Shown: positions 1 through 7,508 of the stretch, piece after piece
How positions within the stretch are numbered: position 1 is the stretch's first letter
How the letters are laid out: the number at the start of each line of letters is the position of its first letter
Assembly: GCF_001012825.1 (NCBI RefSeq)
Contig: NZ_LCZJ02000037.1
Span: 553,695 to 617,694 of the forward strand
DNA length: 64,000 bases
Origin: Paenibacillus etheri
GTDB taxonomy: Bacteria; Bacillota; Bacilli; Paenibacillales; Paenibacillaceae
Direction: 5' to 3'
Made by a program: the position numbers and the translations under genes
Notes under the pieces: generated by a model
Told to the model about the DNA's origin: nothing
Seen by the model: the letters and a program-made list of their open reading frames with translations, nothing else
Database searches by the model: none

Positions 1-141
1 TCCTTCAGCATCGATAATGATCGCATCTTCCGGTATTTCACCACCCACCGATATGATCTTTTCACCTTCGATCAGGACCGTTTCGGCTTCAATCACTTTC
101 TCGCCGTCAAAAATTCTTGCATTGGTAATTGCAGTAATCAT
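1..141 (-). CDS. Amidohydrolase family protein, N-terminal part only
   Basis: Forty-seven codons are visible and the rest lies beyond the left edge. The start is an ATG (reverse strand, base 141) preceded by a GGAGGG ribosome-binding site. The opening residues ITNARIFDG and VLIEGEKIISVGGEIP are typical of the N-terminal beta strands of imidazolonepropionase-like and other metal-dependent amidohydrolases. The metal-binding HxH motif would lie outside the window, so the substrate cannot be named. The gene is divergent from a MarR regulator, and operator-like palindromes fill the space between them, so it is probably the MarR target. Confidence 0.7.
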   Translation of the reverse strand, partial: MITAITNARIFDGEKVIEAETVLIEGEKIISVGGEIPEDAIIIDAEG

Positions 142-188
142 TGCGTTTCCCTCCAGTTATGAATATGAATTTAATCTTTATAGTTTGA

Positions 189-217
189 ACTATAATAGTT
201 AGAGTTCTAATTGTCAA
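189..217 (-). promoter_or_regulatory. Sigma-A-type promoter of the amidohydrolase gene
   Basis: On the reverse strand, TTGACA (212-217) and TATAGT (189-194) are separated by 17 bp. A TTAGAGTTCTAA palindrome (199-210) lies inside the spacer, so a bound repressor would block RNA polymerase. Confidence 0.7.
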
Positions 218-240
218 TGTATAATCTGATAGAATACTAA
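199..240. promoter_or_regulatory. MarR-type operator half-cluster (two sites)
   Basis: TTAGAGTTCTAA (199-210) and ATAGAATACTAA (229-240) are imperfect copies of the exact palindrome at 290-301. Together they suggest that the divergent MarR protein binds several sites in this intergenic space. Assignment to this MarR protein is inferred from adjacency. Confidence 0.55.
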
Positions 241-250
241 TATTATGCAT

Positions 251-279
251 TTGACAGTTAGACGAAAGGACATTATGAT
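251..279 (+). promoter_or_regulatory. Sigma-A promoter of the marR-like gene
   Basis: TTGACA (251-256), a 17-bp spacer and TATGAT (274-279) form a near-consensus promoter pointing at the regulator gene. Confidence 0.75.
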
Positions 280-289
280 TTTCTTATAG

Positions 290-301
290 TTAGAATTCTA
301 A
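290..301. promoter_or_regulatory. Perfect palindromic operator TTAGAATTCTAA
   Basis: A perfect 12-bp palindrome starts 11 bp past the -10 box of the regulator promoter, so it covers the likely start region. This position fits autorepression by the MarR protein encoded just downstream. Confidence 0.6.
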
Positions 302-326
302 GTATAGAAAGGGAACTGTATGCAAT

Positions 327-758
327 ATGACAGAACATGATTCGCTTACCCCCTATTCAGATTTGATCCGATCCATTGGAATGAAGATTAGAAGCTTGGC
401 GAACACTCGATTGTCGGAACTGGGACTAAACGCTCAGCAGGGGCAAATGATGGGCTACATTTTTGAACATCAAGACAAAGGGGTGATACAGAAGGATTTA
501 GCCGAACATTTCGACCGGAAGGGAGCCACCATCACCAGTATGCTTCAAGGGCTGGAGAAAAAGGGATACATTAAGCGGGTGATTCCGGAAGATAATGAGC
601 GGCAGAAAAAAATATACTTATTGAAAAAAGGGAGCGACCTCGTTGAAGAATTCAATACAATATTCATGGAAGTCGAAAAGAGTATTATCCAAGGCCTTAC
701 CGAAGCAGAAAGTGATTCCTTCAAGAAATTACTAATTAAGGTAAAGGCAACCATGTAA
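327..758 (+). CDS. MarR family winged-helix transcriptional regulator
   Basis: The 143-residue length is normal for MarR dimers. The centre carries the winged-helix region: residues about 38-95 include QKDLAEHFDRKGATITSMLQGLEKKGYIKR as recognition helix and wing, followed by the DNERQKK wing motif (DxRxxx). The N- and C-terminal helices form the dimer interface. It probably represses the divergent amidohydrolase and itself through the palindromes at 199-301. The ligand is unknown. The ribosome-binding site is AAGGGA. An out-of-frame ATG at 320 opens a 6-codon ORF overlapping the start, probably by chance. Confidence 0.85.
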   Translation: MTEHDSLTPYSDLIRSIGMKIRSLANTRLSELGLNAQQGQMMGYIFEHQDKGVIQKDLAEHFDRKGATITSMLQGLEKKGYIKRVIPEDNERQKKIYLLKKGSDLVEEFNTIFMEVEKSIIQGLTEAESDSFKKLLIKVKATM

Positions 759-880
759 AATCCCGCAATTTATGCAGGCTGGATGGAACAGCCGGGAAGA
801 GTTCTAAAACATTCTATCTGCTTATTGCTAAGCATCGCACTGACAATCATCAGGAAGTCCGACCGACCAATCTCAAAATG

Positions 881-923
881 GCCTCACGAAAGGAATCGCC
901 AAGGGGGTCCCCCCTCGTGAGGC
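881..923. repeat. Inverted repeat, possible rlmH terminator
   Basis: GCCTCACGA (881-889) pairs exactly with TCGTGAGGC (915-923). The 25-nt loop itself holds a GGGGG/CCCCC hairpin. It lies about 60 bp past the rlmH stop codon, but the T tract on the reverse strand is poor (CATTTTG), so a terminator role is uncertain. Confidence 0.45.
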
Positions 924-985
924 AAGCTGTTCTAATATTTCTCTAGTCTGTTCCTCCCGGCATGAAATATAACGGGTATTTCGCC

Positions 986-1465
986 CTACTTATGATACGG
1001 TTCCCCCCGATTTATCTTCACCGCGCGATAAATCTGCTCCACCAGCACCAGGCGCATGAGCTGATGGGGCAGCGTCATGCGCCCGAAGCTCATGCGCTGC
1101 TGCGCACGGCGCATAACCTCGTCGGAGAGCCCGTGGCTCCCTCCGATGACGAACACGACATGGCTCGTCCCGTAGGTGCCGAGCCGGTCAATTTCTGCGG
1201 CAAGCTCTTCCGAGCTCCACAGCTTGCCGTCAATCGCGAGCGCAATGACATGCGCCTCGCTCTTTATGTGCGCGAGGATGCGTTCCCCCTCGCGCGCCTT
1301 AACAATACCGACCTCTGCTTCGCTTAGAGAGTCGGGTGCTTTTTCATCTGCCACCTCAATCACCTGAAATTTCAGGTACGGTGTCAGCCGTTTAGCATAC
1401 TCCGCGATGCCATTAATCAAGTACTTTTCCTTCAATTTTCCTACGCCAATAATTTGAATAAGCAT
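986..1465 (-). CDS. rlmH: 23S rRNA pseudouridine-1915 N3-methyltransferase RlmH
   Basis: The 159-residue SPOUT-class methyltransferase has the family's exact usual length. It methylates pseudouridine 1915 in helix 69 of 23S rRNA on assembled 70S ribosomes, using S-adenosylmethionine in a trefoil-knot site. The sequence shows [14 protein letters not shown] at the start, [13 protein letters not shown] in the knot, and the C-terminal [14 protein letters not shown] and PYHK motifs typical of RlmH. In Bacillus (yydA) it sits near htrA/yycK. Here it lies beside an ArsR/MFS pair that separates it from the usual CxxH/CxxC neighbour. Confidence 0.97.
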   Translation of the reverse strand: MLIQIIGVGKLKEKYLINGIAEYAKRLTPYLKFQVIEVADEKAPDSLSEAEVGIVKAREGERILAHIKSEAHVIALAIDGKLWSSEELAAEIDRLGTYGTSHVVFVIGGSHGLSDEVMRRAQQRMSFGRMTLPHQLMRLVLVEQIYRAVKINRGEPYHK

Positions 1466-1497
1466 AAGTGCCTCCTGTTATAGTCCTCTATTGAAAT

Positions 1498-1527
1498 AGC
1501 AAAAGGACGCGCACTGGGCGTCCCTTG
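1498..1527 (-). terminator. Terminator of the arsR-like gene
   Basis: Reverse-strand hairpin with arms GGACGC and GCGTCC, followed by TTTTGCTATTT. It lies about 70 bp beyond the arsR-like stop codon. Confidence 0.65.
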
Positions 1528-1596
1528 TAGTTTTAATAAGTACCTTCCTAATCTTTCGCATTCCTTAAATGTCCTATTCTTCAGACAATCCATCCC

Positions 1597-1947
1597 CTAC
1601 TTACTCTCCTCCCGCTCCTCCATCGCAAAATCCGGCTTTTCGCCAGCTTCATAAGCACTCAATATAGAATCCAGCAAACCTGGGAAACGTGCGTTAAGAT
1701 CCTCCGTCCGCAGCGACAGTATACGCTGTGTTCCTTGCACCCGCGTAAACACAACCCCTGACTCGCGTAGCGTACGGGCATGGTGAGACATAGTGGATTT
1801 GGCGATCGGAACGTTGAAGCCGTTGCAAGCCTGTTCTCCATTTCTATGAATATCCGATACGATATGGAGGCGAATCGGATCGCTGAGCGCATACAATACG
1901 GAAGCAAGCTGAATGTCCTTGCGGTCCGGATGAAATAGTATTTTCAT
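1597..1947 (-). CDS. ArsR/SmtB-type winged-helix transcriptional regulator
   Basis: This 116-residue protein has an ArsR HTH: LASVLYALSDPIRLHIVSDI (about residues 14-33) as the first helices and KSTMSHHARTLRESGVV (about 50-66) as the recognition helix. The metal-site motif CxC (ELCVCDL) is absent; the only cysteine in this part lies in EQACNGF. It therefore probably senses something other than thiol-bound metal. It is divergent from a drug-efflux gene, which is the likely target, through the inverted repeat at 2032-2049. Confidence 0.88.
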   Translation of the reverse strand: MKILFHPDRKDIQLASVLYALSDPIRLHIVSDIHRNGEQACNGFNVPIAKSTMSHHARTLRESGVVFTRVQGTQRILSLRTEDLNARFPGLLDSILSAYEAGEKPDFAMEEREESK

Positions 1948-2031
1948 GGATGATTATCCCCTTTGTCCTACTTTTAATGCGAAAAAAATTACCTAATTGC
2001 ATTTTATATCAACGCATGCTATATTTCAATT

Positions 2032-2049
2032 GTTCGTAAGTAATCGAAC
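2032..2049. promoter_or_regulatory. Candidate ArsR operator (GTTCG-N8-CGAAC)
   Basis: A 5-bp inverted repeat with an 8-bp spacer lies in the divergent arsR/MFS intergenic region, 33 bp before the MFS start codon. The assignment is inferred. Confidence 0.4.
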
Positions 2050-2081
2050 TATTAAACAATAATAAAAGGAGTGCTTCGCAC

Positions 2082-3494
2082 ATGACTTCTGTAAATAACC
2101 TTTCCACGAATGCGGATCATGAAGCCTCCGCTCCGGAAGCGACTCTTCCACGGGAAGGCCTGCTGACTCTGCTGTTCAGTATCGCTGTGGTTCTCGTCAT
2201 CATGAATACAGCCATGTTCAATCTGGCACTGCCTGATGTAACCGAAGCCTTCGGCATTACAGCTTCATCCGCTTCTTGGATTGTTACCGGGTATTCCATT
2301 ATGTTTTCGATTGCCTCAATCACGTACAGCCGGCTCTCTGATTTTCTGCCGATCCGCCGCCTGCTGGTGATAGGCCTGTTGACGCTAGGCTTTGCAGCTG
2401 TGGCCGGCTTCTTCAGCACCAACTTTATCTTTCTGCTTATCGTGCGCATTCTACAGGCGTCGGGCGCGGGCGCAGTAATGTCCTTATCTCTTGTTCTGTT
2501 TACCCGCTATGTCCCACAAGCCCGTCGCGGCAAAGCGATGGCGACGATTATGTCAGCCGTTTCACTCGGCCTAGGCCTTGGTCCGGTGGCGGGCGGAGCC
2601 ATCGTCGAATATCTCGGCTGGATCTGGTTGTTCGCTGTAACGGCAGCTATTTTGCTTCTCGTGCCGCTGTTCCTCATCCTGTTGCCTAAAGAGGTACCCA
2701 CCCGCGGCTCCTTCGATGTGCTCGGTGGGCTGCTCTTGGGCGTCGGCACTACCGGACTGCTGCTGTTCCTGACTAGTGGGCTGTGGATGGCCTTGGTGGA
2801 TGGCCTTGTTGCCATTGCTTTATTTGTTGGACGCATCCGCAGCACGCCCGACCCATTTGTAATGCCCGCGCTTTTCCGTAACCGCTCATATCTCGTGCTG
2901 GCGGCGATCGGAATCGCCTCCTATCTGTGCAGCTTCGCCACCTTGTTCCTGCTGCCGCAGATTTTGACTCATCGCTTTGGCTTCAGTGCAAGTCATGCCG
3001 GGCTTGTGATCTTTCCGGGATCGCTGCTCGCCATTTTCGTTTCCCGTTCCGTCGGACGAATCATCGACCGTTATGGCAATGCGGGGATATTGCGCTTCGC
3101 TCCACTGCTTGTGCTGACTGCTACCGTCCTATTCGCTTTTTTTGCTGGACGATCCTGGATTGCCGTTATGCTTATCTATATGATCATGAGTCTTGCCTTC
3201 ACTACATTGTCTAGTAGTGTATCCAATGAAATCTCGCGGATTCTGCCTTCCTCGCAAATCGGCTCTGGAATGGGGTTGTTCCAGCTGCTGCAATTCTTTA
3301 GCGGGGCCTTCAGCGTTGCTATGGCTGCAAGCACACTGGAATGGAAGCGTGGGCTGCCGCTCTGGGCAGCCTACTCGAACATCTACTGGGGACTCTCTAT
3401 TGCTGCAATGCTTGCCATCATCTCAGCTATTATCTACCGCCGGAACAACCGAGGTAGCTCACTGACCAGCATGGCGGACGCAGCAGATGCATAA
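2082..3494 (+). CDS. MFS drug:proton antiporter, TetA(L)/QacA-like (DHA2)
   Basis: A 470-residue integral membrane protein with about 14 predicted membrane segments. It resembles the Gram-positive 14-TM tetracycline/multidrug exporters: the N-terminal NLALPDVTEAFG, SWIVTGYSIMFSI, YSRLSDFLPIRRLL (motif A between TM2 and TM3) and LGPVAGGAIVEYLGW (motif C, the antiporter signature). It would export a toxic cation or drug in exchange for protons. The ribosome-binding site AAAGGAGTG lies 8 bp before the ATG. Expression is probably controlled by the divergent ArsR protein. The substrate cannot be told from sequence. Confidence 0.88.
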   Translation: MTSVNNLSTNADHEASAPEATLPREGLLTLLFSIAVVLVIMNTAMFNLALPDVTEAFGITASSASWIVTGYSIMFSIASITYSRLSDFLPIRRLLVIGLLTLGFAAVAGFFSTNFIFLLIVRILQASGAGAVMSLSLVLFTRYVPQARRGKAMATIMSAVSLGLGLGPVAGGAIVEYLGWIWLFAVTAAILLLVPLFLILLPKEVPTRGSFDVLGGLLLGVGTTGLLLFLTSGLWMALVDGLVAIALFVGRIRSTPDPFVMPALFRNRSYLVLAAIGIASYLCSFATLFLLPQILTHRFGFSASHAGLVIFPGSLLAIFVSRSVGRIIDRYGNAGILRFAPLLVLTATVLFAFFAGRSWIAVMLIYMIMSLAFTTLSSSVSNEISRILPSSQIGSGMGLFQLLQFFSGAFSVAMAASTLEWKRGLPLWAAYSNIYWGLSIAAMLAIISAIIYRRNNRGSSLTSMADAADA

Positions 3495-3526
3495 GATTAA
3501 TGAGCCCCCGATATATTATTCCATGC

Positions 3527-3571
3527 AAAAACACCCTGCTGCCCATTTCCGGGACTGCAAGGTGTTTTTTT
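3527..3571. terminator. Bidirectional terminator between MFS gene and CxxH/CxxC gene
   Basis: Arms AAAACACC and GGTGTTTT enclose a GC-rich inner part, with a T run on the forward strand and a run of A that becomes T on the reverse. It serves the converging MFS gene and the small gene ending at 3590. Confidence 0.7.
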
Positions 3572-3589
3572 ATAGGTCTTAACGGTCCT

Positions 3590-3757
3590 TTAGACCACCA
3601 AATATTCAGCGTTCTTCTCACATTGGGTGCACTTTGCCGGCGGGTCCCAGTCAGAGAATTCCGTTTCCTTCAAATCCACTACATCTGGTGCATCTTCATA
3701 CTCGTCCACAAATAAATCAATAGCTAATTCTACATGTTCTTTACATACTACATACAT
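3590..3757 (-). CDS. CxxH/CxxC small zinc-ribbon-like protein
   Basis: This gene of 55 residues begins at an ATG directly preceded by an in-frame TGA, which fixes the start. The protein opens MYVVCKEHVELAIDLF, giving C5-x2-H8, and near the end has CTQC (C43-x2-C46). The acidic stretch FVDEYEDAPD lies between them. This matches the small CxxH/CxxC family of Bacilli, which is normally encoded beside rlmH (yydA). The four ligands suggest one structural zinc site; function is unknown. The upstream ribosome-binding site is weak (AAAGGGA). Here it is separated from rlmH by the arsR/MFS pair. Confidence 0.8.
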   Translation of the reverse strand: MYVVCKEHVELAIDLFVDEYEDAPDVVDLKETEFSDWDPPAKCTQCEKNAEYLVV

Positions 3758-3895
3758 TCAACCAAGCATCCCTTTCTGTGCCGCTACGGCCTAATACTCC
3801 TTCTATTGTTCTACCATACTTCCCACGAAAAAGGAACTCCTATCTGTCCATTCCAGCGATCTATTCATCCATTGTTTATATTCTTGCCTTACATC

Positions 3896-3937
3896 AAAAA
3901 AAGATTCCTCCCACCCCGAAGGGCAAAAGGAATCTCT
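3896..3937 (-). terminator. Terminator of the cyd operon
   Basis: On the reverse strand AGATTCCT pairs with AGGAATCT around a CCC-TTCG-GGG tip and is followed by seven T. It lies about 50 bp beyond the cydC stop. Confidence 0.85.
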
Positions 3938-3987
3938 TCACTCATCTCTCTCTATTTTCTATAAATATTATCTCCAAACTCTCCATC

Positions 3988-5745
3988 CTACCCTAGAAAC
4001 TCCACCGGACGATCCAGCTCATATAATCTGCGGTAACGCGGTTCTTTTTTCATCAGCTCCGCATGGGTTCCACGCATTTCTACCGAGCCATTTTCCATAA
4101 AAATCACTTCATCCATCTGCTCCGCACCGACCAAATGATGCGTTACCCAAATTAGTGACTTACCCTTCATGGCTTCGAACATTGTCTTCAAAAGATCACG
4201 TTCCGTCCGCGGATCTAACCCTACAGTCGGTTCGTCGAGTATGACAACAGGTGTATTTTGCAGCAAAATACGAGCTAACGCTATCCGCTGACGCTCTCCA
4301 CCGGAGAAACGTTGCCCCGCTTCACGGACAAAGGTATCATAGCCATCTGGCAACGAGGAGATCAACGTATCCATTTTGGCTAAGGCGCCAGCTTCTTTAA
4401 TGGCTTGTTCGGAAGCCTTCGGATCACCCATACGAATATTGTTGGCTACCGTAGTGTCGAATAAGTGTGGGCTCTGATTTAACACCGCTATAATAGAAGG
4501 AATATGCTCGCCATAGGCATCTGCAGCGATACCATTAATCGTAGCCGAGCCGTCAGAAGGCTCAATAACACCTTGAATAGCCTTTAATAACGTCGATTTA
4601 CCCGCACCACTTCGGCCGATAATCGCAATCTTTTTACCTTGTGGAATATCGAGGCTGAGATCGCGAACCGACCAGTTAGCTTCTGACCCATAGTGGTAAC
4701 CTACATTTTCGAGCTTGATGTGAGCACTCTGCATGGCCTGAGGTAGAGCATCGACTACAGATATAGATGCTTTTTCAGACACGATATTCTGCTTAGTTCC
4801 GTCTACACCAGACAAACGCTCCAGCGAGTTACGGTACTGCGGGATTTTCTCCACCGCTTCAGACACTGGCAGAAAGGCATCTGCTACAGGAAAAACAACC
4901 AATACGAATGCCGCAATCAATGTACCCGCAATAGCACCATCTGCAAACTCTCCAGCGGCCCAATATAGCATAGAAAGCACGCCAATCCCAATTACCGTTT
5001 GCCCAATGAACGTACGAAGACGTGCCCAGCTGCGCAGCGCTGCATCGGTCTTGGCTACTTTTCTCTCATCTGCTTCATAAGTGTCTACGAACTGGCTTTG
5101 TCGTCCACTAATGACCCAGTCACCCATACCAAGTACGGCGTCAGTCAGCTTTTGATAGAGACGATTACGCTCTACTTTCACTTCACGTTGGCGCTTCTGT
5201 GTGAACAATAGAGATAAGAACGGCAACACCACTACTAACACCAATATATACAGAGCCATCAATAGCGCAAAAGCGATATCAAAAGTGCCCAGTGCAATCA
5301 CAGCTGCTCCATAAATCAACAAAGCAATGATGCTTGGAAAAACGGTGCGCAGATATACATTTTGCAAATATTCAATGTCATCCGCAAGCATCCCGAGAAT
5401 ATCCCCCGTGCGGAAGCGGGACGATAGGAACAAGGCTTGAGGCTCCAAAATATTGTACAAACGCACACGCATCTTAGATAGAATTCGCAAAATCGTGTCA
5501 TGCCCAACTAAACGTTCTACATAATGAATGACAGCCCGACTCGTTCCGAACGTACGCACACCTACAATCGGTACATAAATCATTAGAATATTTTCGACGG
5601 GTGTAGACGCTTTTGAGATCAGAAATCCTGAAGTATACATTAATGATGAGGCTGTAAAAATCGTCAACGCCCCAAGCACAATAATTAGTACAAAACGCCA
5701 AAAATACGAAGATACATACGGAGCAAACCATCCTTCACGTTTCAA
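3988..5745 (-). CDS. cydC: Thiol reductant ABC exporter subunit CydC
   Basis: A 585-residue half-transporter. Residues about 1-310 are the six-helix membrane domain (first segment FVLIIVLGALTIFTASSL). The nucleotide-binding domain follows, with Walker A GRSGAGKSTL, the signature FSGGERQRIALAR, Walker B VVILDEPTVGLD and the H-loop WVTHH. With CydD it exports cysteine/glutathione or handles heme so that cytochrome bd can be assembled at the outer membrane face. It overlaps the cydD stop by 4 bp (ATGA), which implies translational coupling, and is the last gene of the cydABDC operon. Confidence 0.93.
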   Translation of the reverse strand: MKREGWFAPYVSSYFWRFVLIIVLGALTIFTASSLMYTSGFLISKASTPVENILMIYVPIVGVRTFGTSRAVIHYVERLVGHDTILRILSKMRVRLYNILEPQALFLSSRFRTGDILGMLADDIEYLQNVYLRTVFPSIIALLIYGAAVIALGTFDIAFALLMALYILVLVVVLPFLSLLFTQKRQREVKVERNRLYQKLTDAVLGMGDWVISGRQSQFVDTYEADERKVAKTDAALRSWARLRTFIGQTVIGIGVLSMLYWAAGEFADGAIAGTLIAAFVLVVFPVADAFLPVSEAVEKIPQYRNSLERLSGVDGTKQNIVSEKASISVVDALPQAMQSAHIKLENVGYHYGSEANWSVRDLSLDIPQGKKIAIIGRSGAGKSTLLKAIQGVIEPSDGSATINGIAADAYGEHIPSIIAVLNQSPHLFDTTVANNIRMGDPKASEQAIKEAGALAKMDTLISSLPDGYDTFVREAGQRFSGGERQRIALARILLQNTPVVILDEPTVGLDPRTERDLLKTMFEAMKGKSLIWVTHHLVGAEQMDEVIFMENGSVEMRGTHAELMKKEPRYRRLYELDRPVEFLG

Positions 5746-7508
5746 TGGATTCCCTCCAATTGCGACCCAATCAACTCATAATACGCACCCTTGCGGGCAA
5801 GCAACTCCTGATGGGTACCGATTTCTGCCACTTTTCCTTGTTTCATTACTACAATAATGTCCATATCGAGCATCCAGTGCAGGCGATGTGTAGCCAGAAA
5901 GACCAGCTTTCCTTCAAAAAGAGGCACCATCGTCTCCTTCAGCTCATATTCCGTCTCAATATCCAGATGTGCCGTTGGCTCATCTAACAACATAATCGGA
6001 CGACTGCTGAGTAAAGCTCGAGCCAGCGCAACCCTCTGCTCCTGCCCACCACTGAACGAACGACCGCCGCCGCCGATCATCTCATCTAGGCCATTCGGAA
6101 GAGTTGCCACTAGCTCCGATAATCCAGTAGCTTTCACGGCTGCAGCCACAGCTTCCATAGAAGCCTCAGGGTAATAGAAGCGAATATTATCTGCTAACGT
6201 ACCGCTAAAAATATAAGGGCGCTGCGGGATATACGAAGTCTGTTTACGCCAAGCCTCATCCGTTAATGCACTAACCGTTGTACCGTTAATTGTGATATTC
6301 CCCGAAGTAGGGTGTAAGAAACCACCCAATATATCGACTAGTGTAGATTTACCGGCTCCACTCTCTCCGATAATCCCAATTTTGCTGGCCCCTTTAAATT
6401 GCAGGTTCACCGCTTCCAGCGAAGAAAGACCGGCTTCCTCATATTTCACACTAACATCATTTAATGTAAGTACACTTTTTTCATGCCAAGTGAATATCTC
6501 TTCTGCTGTTTTCGATGCTGATTCCACCGCTTGATTACCATTAGAACCTACTACTTCAGCTTTCACTTCATCCTGATCTATAATGCTCTTCATTGCCTCA
6601 GCAGCTTCCTTCCCATCGAGAGTAGCATGGAAATCTGAACCCACCAATCTAACAGGCAAGAAATATTCCGGTGCCAAGATCAAAATGGTTAAGCCTGTAA
6701 CCAGTGTCATCTGATCGTTGACCAGACGCAGGCCGAGACTTACCGCTACGGAAGCAACTGATAACATCGTAAAGAAGTCCAGCGCAAACGAAGACAAAAA
6801 GGCCACTCGCAGTGTACGCATCGTCGCCGAGCGATACCGATCGCTGACGGTGGCAATACTCGTGCTATGACTACGACTGCGGCCCAGAAATTTCAGCGTT
6901 TCTAGCCCACGGAGGGAGTCTACGAAATGATTAGATAAGGTGCGATAAGATTTCAGCTGACGGTCCATCTGCTTGCGAGCCGTCATCCCGATCAAGATCA
7001 TAAAAACAATAATAATCGGCATGGTGATCGTTAGAATTATCCCACTCGCGGTATCCATCTTGTAGATATAAATAAGCACCAAAATCGGTGTAATTGACAT
7101 CCCTACCATTCTAGGGATAATCGCTTCTAAATATGTGCGGAACTTTGTAACGCCTTCCAACACTAGTGTGACAAGATCCCCGGTTCCACGCCCGCCCACC
7201 ATTCTGGGTCCAAGCTGGAAGAGCTTATCCATCATTTCCCTCCGCATGTTGCTGCCCGTTGCTTCCGCAAAGCGGTAAGAGATACGGCTCATCAGCATGG
7301 CGCAAGCATGGCGCACTAGAAATGCAAGAAGGAACAATAGCGAAGTAGCCCATTGTTCCTTCAGAGGTTCTCCCGCAAATAGCGCAGAGATGACTTCTGC
7401 CAGCCATTTGGCCAGCAGAAGTATGGACATGCTTTGCACCAGGGTAAGGAGGCCAACGATCAGAAATACCGGCTTAACTCCTTTATACCCAAGCAAATTT
7501 TTATCCAT
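5742..7508 (-). CDS. cydD: Thiol reductant ABC exporter subunit CydD
   Basis: This 588-residue ABC half-transporter is the partner of CydC. The membrane domain covers about residues 1-320 and the ATPase domain about 350-588, with Walker A GESGAGKSTLVDILGG, the signature SGGQEQRVALARALL, Walker B IMLLDEPTAHLD and the switch histidine in ATHRL. The heterodimer is required for assembly of functional cytochrome bd. Its ATG shares one base with the cydB stop (TAATG), and its stop overlaps the cydC start by 4 bp, so the genes are translationally coupled. Confidence 0.93.
   Translation of the reverse strand: MDKNLLGYKGVKPVFLIVGLLTLVQSMSILLLAKWLAEVISALFAGEPLKEQWATSLLFLLAFLVRHACAMLMSRISYRFAEATGSNMRREMMDKLFQLGPRMVGGRGTGDLVTLVLEGVTKFRTYLEAIIPRMVGMSITPILVLIYIYKMDTASGIILTITMPIIIVFMILIGMTARKQMDRQLKSYRTLSNHFVDSLRGLETLKFLGRSRSHSTSIATVSDRYRSATMRTLRVAFLSSFALDFFTMLSVASVAVSLGLRLVNDQMTLVTGLTILILAPEYFLPVRLVGSDFHATLDGKEAAEAMKSIIDQDEVKAEVVGSNGNQAVESASKTAEEIFTWHEKSVLTLNDVSVKYEEAGLSSLEAVNLQFKGASKIGIIGESGAGKSTLVDILGGFLHPTSGNITINGTTVSALTDEAWRKQTSYIPQRPYIFSGTLADNIRFYYPEASMEAVAAAVKATGLSELVATLPNGLDEMIGGGGRSFSGGQEQRVALARALLSSRPIMLLDEPTAHLDIETEYELKETMVPLFEGKLVFLATHRLHWMLDMDIIVVMKQGKVAEIGTHQELLARKGAYYELIGSQLEGIH

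Noticed and set aside
962-1327. 121-codon forward ORF opposite rlmH
   Set aside because: It is a shadow of rlmH on the other strand: the rlmH product is a full-length family match, while the forward frame has no ribosome-binding site or recognisable motif.
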